A stretch of 64,000 nucleotides of DNA from Carettochelys insculpta. Lineage: Eukaryota > Chordata > Testudines > Carettochelyidae. A program made the translations under genes and the position numbers. The stretch covers positions 3,863,837 through 3,927,836 of the forward strand of contig NC_134158.1 in NCBI RefSeq assembly GCF_033958435.1, written 5' to 3'. Below the pieces are notes generated by a model. It was not told the origin of the DNA. It did no database searches and was given only the letters and a program-made list of their open reading frames with translations. Below are positions 55,587 to 64,000 of the stretch, piece by piece (position 1 is the stretch's first letter; each line of letters starts with the position of its first letter).

Positions 55587-57198
55587 ATGATTCCAGCCCT
55601 ACTAAATAACACTCAGATGAATGGCACATGGTTTGATGAATTGGGTCAGAATGGCACACGGTATGATAAAGAGTTTAACGGCCTAGGGCATGTCTACCTA
55701 GCCATAACCTCAGTTGGAGAATACTGCTGGACATGCAGTGGCACAGGAGCCCACAGAATCATGGAGCTGGAAGGGACCTCAGGAGGTGATCTAGTCCAGC
55801 CCCCTCTTTCAAGCAAGATCAACCCCCACTAAGTCATCCCAGCCAGGACCTTGTCCAGCCAGGACTTAAAAACCTCAAGGGATGGGGAATCCACCACCTC
55901 TCTAGGCAACGCATTCCAGTGCTTCACCACCCGCCTGGTGAAGTAGTTTTTCCTAATATCTAACCTACACCTCTCCCTCTTCACCTTCAGACCATTACTC
56001 CTTGTTCTGCCATCTGACACCACTGAGAACAGTTTCTCACCCTCCTCTTTAGAGCTCCTCTTCAGGAAGCTGAAGGCTGCTTTTAAATCACTTCTAAGTC
56101 TTCCCTTCTGTAAACTGAACAAGCCCAAATCCCTCAGCCTCTCCTCATAGGTCTTGTGCTTCAGCCCCTCAATCATTTTTGTTGCCCTTCGCTGAACCTG
56201 CTCCAGCAAATCCACATCCTTTTTATACTGGGGGACACAAAACTGGACACAATATTCCAGATGTGGCCTCACCAGTGCCAAATAAAGAGGCTTAGATTAC
56301 TTAGAGATTTAGATTACTTCTCTAAATCTCAGAGTGGGGAAAAGCAAGTGTGAGATAAGCACTGTCCAAAATGGGGTTTGGTATAAAATTAACACCTGGG
56401 AAAAAAATAAAGGCATCTTTGGGTACTACATGCAGTGGATGATGAAACACCAATGTGATAAAGCCTTAACAGCTAAGGTCAGCCATTATTTCAAATGTGG
56501 CTGAAGAGCATATAAACTCTGTCTATACACTGGAGTGGAACCTGCTACACTGGGGCAGCCTTCCCAGCCATTTGGGTAGTAGACCATCTTCACGGTGGAC
56601 GGGTCTGAAACTACCGAGAGAGAACAAGTGAAACGTATTGGGGAGTCACGACCCCAGGTTTGGGTGTGGCCTTTGTGCTGAAGGAAATCTGGAGGAAGCT
56701 TTCGAGAAAGTAGCCAATGCTACAACCAAAGCCCTCCCAGCCATCGATAAGCAATTAGGAGAAGTTAGGCAAATGTTCCTCCAAAACCGAATGGCCCAAG
56801 ATTACATCCTAGGGAGTAAGGGCGGGGTTTGTGCCGTGGTGGGAAAGGAATGCTGTGTGTATATTACAGACACTGGCAATAAAGTAGAGGAAGATGCCTC
56901 AGAAATTGAAAAGGCTGTGATGAGCCTGAAGCAGGAGGAAAGTTGGACCCTCGGGTTGATTGGGAAGTTGGACTGGACATGTGGGAACTTAATTTTGCAA
57001 GGAATAGCATTAGTATTAGCAATAATCCTTTGTGCTTATTTTTGTTTCTTGCAAATCAAATGTTGTATTTCCTGTGCTCTAAAAGGAGCCGAACAGGCTC
57101 TTACCAGCAGGAAAGTGGAGCTAATGATTTTAAGGCATGATGAGCAAAGGAAAGAACAAGAGGTGTATGTAAATACTTTAAGGAACATGTATCTATGA
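55587..57198 (+). pseudogene. Provirus envelope remnants, split by CR1
   Basis: A short surface-unit-like stretch (55,587-55,750) precedes a CR1. The transmembrane subunit is open at 56,638-57,198, with the gammaretroviral-type region ending in the disulfide motif CAVVGKECC, then a membrane helix (LQGIALVLAIILCAYFCF) and a cytoplasmic tail. Most of the surface subunit and the cleavage and fusion region are not recognisable. Confidence 0.8.
55755..56292 (-). mobile_element. CR1 LINE 3' fragment inserted in env
   Basis: Minus-strand frame 55,829-56,281 encodes the CR1 polymerase end ([54 protein letters not shown]). The tail lies at about 55,755. Confidence 0.93.
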
Positions 57199-57228
57199 AA
57201 TGGTTTCTGAGTTAGCCTTTTTAAGGCT

Positions 57229-57240
57229 AAAAGAGGGGAG
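57229..57240 (+). other. Polypurine tract of the provirus
   Basis: AAAAGAGGGGAG directly precedes the 3' LTR, the expected place for plus-strand priming. Confidence 0.85.
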
Positions 57241-57241
57241 T

Positions 57242-57617
57242 TGTGGAAACCATCTTGTACAGAAGCCATTTCACATCCCTTACTTCTGCATGCACAGAAG
57301 AGCCTGTACTTTCCTTGACCTGTTTGGGAATGGCGGGAGGCTCTATGGAATGCGTTAACGGACTGTTTGGAGTCAAGATTCCAGTTCCCCAGTACCTGTG
57401 TCTCTTTGCTGATAACACTTTCTCTTGGAGAAGTGATTTAAATTGCCTTTGACACTGGGCTTTCGTGTGAGGGTATAAAATACAAGCATGAGCTGCATCA
57501 AGCAGCCTTGCTGGACTTGGTTTGACTAGTATCCAGTTTGGCTCATCTGTTGCCTTATTGAATTCAATAAAGCTGAATGTGAGCCACCTAAACACAGAGA
57601 AGTCTTGTACTTCAACA
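57242..57617 (+). repeat. Provirus 3' LTR
   Basis: Begins TGTGGAAACC and ends CTTCAACA. TATAAAATA at 57,474 and AATAAA at 57,566 are intact, better preserved than in the 5' LTR. Confidence 0.92.
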
Positions 57618-58913
57618 GGCTCCTCAAGGAAGTCATTTTGAGGCACTTGGAGGAGGGAAGAGTGATCAGAAATAGTCAGCATGGATTCATAAAGGGCAAG
57701 TCATGCCTGACCAACCTGATTAGTTTCTACGATGAGAAAACTGGCTCTGTGGATAAGGGAAAATCAATGGATGTGATTTATCTTGATTTTAGCAAAGCTT
57801 TTGATATGGGCTTCCGCAATATTCTTGTCATCAAATTAAGGAATGTGGATTGGATAAATGGACGGTAAGATGGATAGAAAGCGGGCCAGAAGGTCGGGTC
57901 CAGTGGGTAGTGATCAACGGCTTGATGTCAGGATGGCGGTCGGTTTCAAGTGGAGTTCCCCAAGGTTCGGTTCTGGGTCTGTTCTGTTCAACAAATTTAT
58001 CAATAACCTGGATGAGGGGCTGGACTGCACCCTCAGCAAATTTGCGGATGACACTAAGTGAGGGGGAGAGGTAGATAGGCTGCAGGGTAGGGACAGGGTC
58101 CACAGTGACTTAGATAAACTGGAAGACTGGGCCACAAGAAATCTGATGAGGTTCAATAAGGACAAGTCAGAGTCCTGCACTTGGGCCGGAAGAATCCCAA
58201 GCATTGTTACAGGCTGGGGTCAGACTGGCTAAGTAGTAGCTCTGCAGAGAAGGACCTGGGAGTTGTTGTGGAAGAGAAGCTGGACATGAGTCAACACTGT
58301 GCTCCTGTAGCCAAGAAGGCGAATGGCATCAAGACGAGCCTTGCCAGTAGATCCAGAGAAGTGATTATTCCTCTTTATTTGGCTTTGGTGAGGCCACATC
58401 TGGAGTACTGTGTCCTGTTCTGGGCCCCAAAATAAAGGAAGGACATGGACACACTGGAGAGGGTCCAGCAAAGGTTGACCAAAATAATTAGGGGGCTGGA
58501 GCATATGACCTATGAAGAAAGGTTGAGGCAGTTGGGTCTGTTTAGTCTGCAGAAGAGAAGACTGAGGGGGGACTTGATAACAGCCTTCAACTTACTGAAG
58601 GGAGGTTGCAAAGAGGCTGGAGAAAGGCTGTTCCCCATGGTCACCTATGGCAGAACACGGATCAATGGTCTTAAGTTGCGGTTGGGAAGGTCCAGGTTGA
58701 ACATTAGGAAAAACTTTTTCACTAGGAGGGTGCTGAAGCATTGGAATCGTCTACGCAGGGAAGTAGTGGAGTCTCCATCCCTGGAGGTGTTTGAGTCTCG
58801 GCTCAACAGAGCCCTGGCTGGGCTGATCTGATGGGTTTGGTCCTGCCTTGGACAGGGGGCTGGACTTGATATCTTTTTAGGTCTCTTCCAGCACTATTGT
58901 TCTATGATTCTAT
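57618..58913 (+). mobile_element. CR1 LINE, frameshifted
   Basis: Reverse-transcriptase pieces in three frames: HGFIKGKSCLTNLISF, VIYLDFSKAFDM, GVPQGSVLG and FADDT (57,650-58,060), then [30 protein letters not shown] (to 58,435) and the conserved tail (58,445-58,831). The 3' end ATTCTATGATTCTATGA falls exactly at the IR-B boundary, and its 5' end abuts the 3' LTR. Confidence 0.93.
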
Positions 58914-59639
58914 GACCACACAGAAAACAGACAACCACCACACAAGAAAGGGGTTGGCTGGGGATGCACCCTCAGCCCCACCGAGGACTGTCCCAGCCGT
59001 GAGCATCCCACCTCCAGATGCCCTTGGGGACAGCTGCAGCTCCCTCCCCTCTAAGTTTGTACAGGGACATGGTTGGCTGTTCCCCTCCACCAGGGAGTGA
59101 GGAGAAAGTGCACATTTGCTGCATTCCTCTCTGGCTGGGCAGTACAGCGGACCGGTGACGCTGGCACTGCCCCAGGTGGGGGACATACACCGGTCCCCTG
59201 GGTGTACCTGCTGGAGCTGCAGCAGCCAAGTAGAGATGGATCTCATTTGGGCCCAAAGCTGCTGCGGTGACAGTGGGCTAGGACAATGGTCTCTCTCCAG
59301 AGTCCCCATGCACTGACCCCTCCTCTCCAGACACACCTAGAGCAACAACTCAAGTGAAGCATTTTCAATTTATTTAATTAAAAAAAAAGACAACAAAAAT
59401 TCATCAAGTTGAGGTTCTGAACAAACTCCAGCGTGTCCAGTTCTTTTATAAAGGAGCAGAGGTTAATGTAGGAAGGAGTAGACTTTATTTTAGTTCCTTG
59501 AATGGCTCCATAACACCACACCCTTGAGGAATGAGAAGCAGTATGTTAGTTAATGTGGTTCTCACTGACTTTTTTTGCCCAGTGGCCCAGCTTCAAAAAT
59601 AGTGACAAAGAGAGTTACCGGATTTCTCTCCTGTGTGAA
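58914..59639. other. 3' flank of the zinc-finger paralogue
   Basis: Homologous to 45,311-46,011; no gene seen. Confidence 0.5.
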
Positions 59640-59856
59640 TTCTCTGATGATCAATAATGTCCAAGCAGCCACTGAAGGTTACCCATGTGAGTGCAGTCAT
59701 TGGGTTTCTCTCTTCTGTGAGCTCTCTGATGATTGACAAGGCGCGAGTGTTCCCGAAACTTGTCCCACACACAGAACAGCTGAAAGGTTCCTCTCTGCTC
59801 TGGGTTCTCTGATCTGTAAGATGTGAGAGCTGACAAAAGCTTTTCCCACAGTCAGA
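59640..59856 (-). pseudogene. Degenerate zinc fingers past the stop (paralogue)
   Basis: Finger remnants in broken frames downstream of the stop, matching the decayed tail at 45,095-45,310. Confidence 0.7.
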
Positions 59857-61517
59857 TCAGCTGAAAGGTTTCTCTCCAGTGTGGGTTCTCTGATGACGAA
59901 TAAGATTTGAGAGCTGACAAAAGCTTTTCCCACAGTTGGAGCAGGTGAAGGATTTCTGTCCTGTGTGGGTTCTCCTATGTTTAACAAGGTTTGACCTCTG
60001 TGTGAACCTTTTCCCACAGTCACAGCAGCTATAAGGTCTCTCTCCTGTGTGGATTCTGCAATGACTTTTTAGACTTGAGGAGCATGAGAAGCTTCTCCCA
60101 CAGTCAGAGCAGTGGAAGGGTTTCTCTCCAGTGTGGGTTCTCTGATGATATATAAGATCTGAGCGCCGACAAAAGCTTTTCCCACAAACAGAACAGTTGA
60201 AGGGTTTCTCTCCTGTGTGGATTCTGTGATGAGCAACAAGGTTTGACTTCTCACCAAAGCTTTCCCCACACTCAGAGCAGATGAAGGGTTTCTCTCCTGT
60301 GTGGCTTCTCCTATGATTAACAAGGTTTGACCTATTTCTGAACCTTTTGCCACAGTCAGGGCAGTTATAAGGTCTCTCCTCTGTGTGGATTCTGCAGTGA
60401 CTTTTAAGGCTTGAGTGCCACAAGAAGCTTTTCCCACAGTCAGAGCAGCGGAAGGGTTTGTCCCCGGTGTGGGTTTTCTGATGCTGAACAAGATATGAGT
60501 GTTGACTGAAACTTTTCCCGCAATCAGAGCAGAGAAAGGGTTTTCCCCGGGTGTGGATTCTCAGATGTTGATCAAGGCCAGAAACATCACTGAAGCATCT
60601 CCCGCACTCAGAGCAGTTGAAGGGTTTCTCCTCTCTGTGGATACTCTGATGTCTGACCAGGTTTGCACTCCTGCAGAAGCTTTTCCCACAGGCAGTGCAG
60701 TGATAGGGTTTCTCTCGTCTGTGAATCATCTGATGAGTGAGAAGGTGTGAGTGTTGCCGAAAGCTTTTCCCACAGTCAGAGCAGTGGAAGGGTTTCTCTC
60801 CTGTGTGGGTCCTCTGATGAGCAATAAGAGCTGAGCGCCAACAAAAGCTTTTCCCACAGTCAGAGCAGCTGAAGGGTCTCTCTCCTGTGTGGATTCTCTG
60901 ATGAGCAACAAGGCTTGGCCTCCGACGAAAGCTTTTCCCACACTCAGAGCAGTTGAAGGGTTTCTCTCCTGTGTGAATTCTCCTATGATTAACAAGGTGT
61001 GACCTGTGTCTGAACCTTTTCCCACAGTCAGAGCAGTTATAAGGTCTCTCTCCTGTGTGGGTGATGCAATGACTTTTAAGACTTGAGGACCATGAGAAGC
61101 TTTTCCCACACTCAGAGCAGTGGAAGGGTTTCTCTCCAGTGTGGGTTCTCTGGTGATCAATAAGACCTGAGCGCAGCTGGAAGCTTCTCCCACAGTCAGG
61201 GCAGATATTGGGCTTCTCTCCTGTGCGGATGCTACAATGACTGTTAAGACTGAAGCTTTTCCCACAGGTTTTCTGTTGTTCGCTCTCTTTAGTGTTTTTC
61301 ACGCTTCTGCTTCCATGGCTGGAGTTATCCTGCCCCTCCCCTGCATGGTTTCCCTGCTGCCTTTCTGGGCTACGCTGACTCTCACAGGTCTCTCTGTGCT
61401 CAGGACTCTGACAAACACGACCTTCAGAGCTTCCCAGGAACATCCCACAGGAGGCCACTTGCTCTGGTTCTTCCAGCTGAAGATTCTCCTCATCATTCTT
61501 GAGCAGCATCACCTCAC
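59857..61517 (-). CDS. Zinc-finger paralogue, C2H2 exon with 16 fingers
   Basis: Minus-strand exon starting after the CCCAGCAG acceptor at 61,517, with the same leader as the left gene (MLLKNDEENLQLEEPEQV) and 16 complete C2H2 fingers to a stop at 59,857. One degenerate finger precedes the array. Finger order and helix residues differ from the left gene in the middle of the array, while the first and last fingers are close matches. Nuclear DNA-binding repressor by family; the target is unknown. Confidence 0.9.
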
Positions 61518-61820
61518 CTGCTGGGACACAGAGAGAACCAGACAGTGTCACTCTGTGCACTGAGCTGAAAGAAAAACTCAGAAAGGGAACAGAAAAGGGG
61601 GAACGCAGCCAACAGCTGATGGAAAGATTGAAATAACATGAACTGAGCTCCTCCTCCGTCTTCACAACCCTTCCCCAGAGGAGGGACTCCAGCCCTGCTC
61701 CCACCCTCTGGCTGGAGCTGATGACAGGCTGAAGGGTCAGACAGTCTGGATGAAAAGGCCCAAGTGACATCTCGGAGAACACGGAAATCGGTTTCTGAGT
61801 CACTTTAGCTCACTGCTCAC

Positions 61821-61928
61821 CTGTGTGTGAGGCGCTGATGATCTCCCCTTTCTCAGCGCCCTGGAGATCTGGGACCCACAGCGCCACCCCTCGCTCCACC
61901 CAGGAGATCACATCAGCTTTGGGAAATC
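61821..61928 (-). CDS. Zinc-finger paralogue, KRAB-B-like exon
   Basis: A 108-nt exon with donor ACAG|GTGAGC, encoding FPKADVISWVERGVALWVPD then LQGAEKGEIIS. It is 6 nt (two codons, in frame) shorter than the left copy. The acceptor side is changed: a segment of about 226 bp just upstream is absent, so the acceptor GTGCAGCAG lacks a good pyrimidine tract. The KRAB-A exon should lie beyond 64,000. Confidence 0.75.
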
Positions 61929-61984
61929 CTGCTGCACTCACAAGGGTACAACTCAGCCTCCCTTCTTGACCTGCTCCATCCCCC

Positions 61985-64000
61985 ACATCCCAGGGCAGGA
62001 CAGGACCACTCAACTCAAACAAGACACTCGATTTGGATTTGTTTTTGTGGATAAAACTAACACAGCTATGCCCAATGCCTGGCACCAGGCAGGCCCCGAA
62101 TTTAGCCACGTGGAGCGGGAATCCATCAAACCCATAAGAAAATCTGCACAGATACAGACACCATCTTCCTCGCCAAGTGCAAATGGATGGACGTCCCACC
62201 CAACGGACTGAAGGTGAAACACTCACTGCAACCGATACACTGCAGGGACTGTGTCGAGAGATTGGTCACACACTCCTACAGACCTGAGGAACCACCTGTT
62301 CAGCTTCCTGTGCAGCAAACAGGGAAACATCACAAGGAGCTCTCAAGTCTGGAGACTCTCCTAAAAAAACAACCTTCCACACAAACGCCCAGGTGGCTGG
62401 ACTTTACTGAAAGGAGACAGGAGAGATACAACACACATTCCTCTTCTCTACAGGACTGTAAACTCTCTAACTTCCTACTTGCCGCATGGGGCCACAGTAG
62501 TGGTACCCGTAACTCACCCAGCAACATTGTCAATCTATCCAACCACACACTCAGCCCGGCAGAGGAGTCTGTCCTACCTCAGGGACTCTCTTTGTGCCCC
62601 ACCAGCCCCACAACATGACACAGTTCTGTGGGGATCTGGAACCCTGCCCCAGTTTTGCCAGGAATACTTTCAACAAGACTCTGAATAGCCCTACAGGCAC
62701 CATCACACCTCGAGTACAAGAAGAAGAATTCTGCATGGAATCCTTCCTGGCAATCAAAACAACAGACTGGACGTATACATAGAGCGCTTCCGCTTCTGTG
62801 CGCAGGCAGAAATTGTGGCAAAGCGACATTGCTTATCCCAGGACCTCAGCTGTGTGGAATGCAATGTCACCCACAGCCTCAGAAACAGCTCTGGCGTTGT
62901 CATCCAAGAGGCTGACAAAGGAGCTGCTGTTGTCATCATGAATAGGTCAGACCATGAAAAGGAGACTCCCAGGCAGCTCTCCAATACCACCTTCTACAGG
63001 CTACTGTCCTCTGATCCCCCTGAGCAGCACACACAGAAACTGCACCGTCTGCTCAAGACATTCCTGACAAAAGCGCAGGAACAGATCTGCACAGACACAC
63101 CCCTAGAGCCCCAAGATCCATAAATCTAGAGATTCTGGAGGCACCATCAGCTCAGGCATTGGCACTCTCATTGCAGCCTTGTCCAGCTATGGGGACTCTC
63201 GACTCAGACCTTATGGTACCAGCACTCCGAGCTATCTTTGAAACACCACCGACTTCCTCAGGAAACTGCTGTGCACTGGTGATCTTCCTGAAACCACCAT
63301 CCTGGTCACCATGGATGTCGAGATCCCTTAAACAAAAATACCCACGTGAAGATGGACTTCAAGCTGTTGGGAACAGTATCCCTGATGATGCCACAGCACA
63401 AGTGGTGGCGGAGCTTTGTGACTTTATCCTCACCCACAAGTACTTCAGATTTGAGGACAATTTATACCTTCAAATTAGTGGCACTGCAATGGGCACCTGT
63501 GTGGCCCCACACTGTGCCAACATGTTTATGGCTGACCTGGAACAATTTCCTCAGCTCTCCACCCCTGGCGCCCTCCTCTACTTGAGTTACACTGATGACA
63601 TCATCACCATCATCATCTGGACCCATGAGAAAGAGGCTCTTGAAGAGTTCTCAGTGATTTCGACAGTTTCCACACCACCATCAACCTCAGCCTGGAACGG
63701 TCCACACAAGAGATCCACTTCTTGGACACTACTGTGCACATAAGCGATGGTCAGATCAACACAACCCTCTACCAGAAACCCCAGGACCGCTATGCTACCT
63801 CCATGCCTCCAGCTTCCAGCCAGGGCACACCACACGATCCACTGTTTACAGCCAAGCACTAAAGGTACAACACGTTTGCTCCAATCCCTCAGACAGAGAC
63901 AAACACCTTCAAGACCTTTACCAGGCTCTCCTGAAACTACAATACCCACCTAAGGAAGTGAAGATACAGATTGACAGAGCCAGATGTGTACCCAGAAGTC
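61985..64000 (+). mobile_element. Penelope-like retroelement without CR1 (right copy)
   Basis: Plus-strand pieces: an N-terminal region with NIVNLSNHTLSPAEES (62,187-62,618), SGVVIQEADKGAAVVIMNRS (62,815-63,123), and the reverse-transcriptase part with ELCDFILTHKYFRFEDN and QISGTAMGTCVAPH (63,159-63,600), then SYTDDIITIIIW at the active site. Several stops and frameshifts. It runs off the window at 64,000, so the endonuclease end is not seen. Confidence 0.88.

Larger units (their letters stand above)
48957..57617 (+). mobile_element. Endogenous gammaretrovirus-like provirus, decayed
   Basis: Two direct LTRs flank a tRNA-Gln primer site, leader, gag, protease, polymerase, integrase and envelope remnants in the canonical order, then a polypurine tract. 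Length is about 8.7 kb including a 0.5-kb CR1 in env. Class I features are a single nucleocapsid knuckle, an integrase GPY motif and a CX6CC envelope motif. All genes carry frameshifts, stops or lost key residues, and the LTRs differ at many sites, so it is old and non-functional. No matching target duplication flanks the LTRs. Confidence 0.92.
58914..64000. repeat. IR-B inverted duplication, right arm (open at the window edge)
   Basis: Reverse-complement homologue of about 38,962-46,011. Carries the minus-strand zinc-finger paralogue and a plus-strand Penelope copy. It continues past the window. Confidence 0.93.

Overview
The window looks like nuclear DNA of a sauropsid, most likely a turtle. 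The evidence is the mix of CR1 LINEs, Penelope-like retroelements, tRNA-headed SINEs with CR1 tails, an R2-like endonuclease fragment, KRAB zinc-finger genes and TRIM-type exons, with introns and CpG islands. It is dominated by two large inverted duplications. REGION 1 (1-33,080) is a near-perfect palindrome, IR-A. Its arms are at least 16.5 kb long, separated by a 94-bp spacer at 16,563-16,656, and the left arm runs off the window. Mirror positions sum to 33,219 near the centre, 33,224 further out and about 33,186-33,189 at the outer ends. Each arm carries CpG-island promoters, an unrecognised but intact two-exon gene, a TRIM coiled-coil exon, a full-length U2 snRNA gene with a plausible promoter, CR1, Penelope tails, a nested-palindrome MITE, an R2-like fragment, an LTR and a truncated TRIM RING exon next to the spacer. 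The spacer itself is made of TRIM fragments. REGION 2 (33,080-38,690) holds another CpG promoter copy, a 68-bp minisatellite, a cluster of eight CCAAT boxes and the KRAB exon of a zinc-finger gene. REGION 3 (38,690-46,011) is the left arm of a second, older inverted duplication (IR-B): a decayed Penelope element interrupted by a CR1, then the KRAB-B-like exon and an 18-finger C2H2 exon on the plus strand. REGION 4 (46,012-58,913) is the IR-B spacer: a SINE, unremarkable DNA, a decayed gammaretrovirus-like provirus with two LTRs and a tRNA-Gln primer site, and a CR1 that ends exactly at the IR-B boundary. REGION 5 (58,914-64,000) is the right arm of IR-B: a 16-finger paralogue on the minus strand and a Penelope copy without the CR1 insertion. 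Intact gene candidates are the plus-strand KRAB-zinc-finger gene, its minus-strand paralogue (first exon outside the window), the mirrored two-exon gene pair and the mirrored U2 pair. Almost everything else is mobile-element debris. All calls come from reading the sequence; no database search was run.
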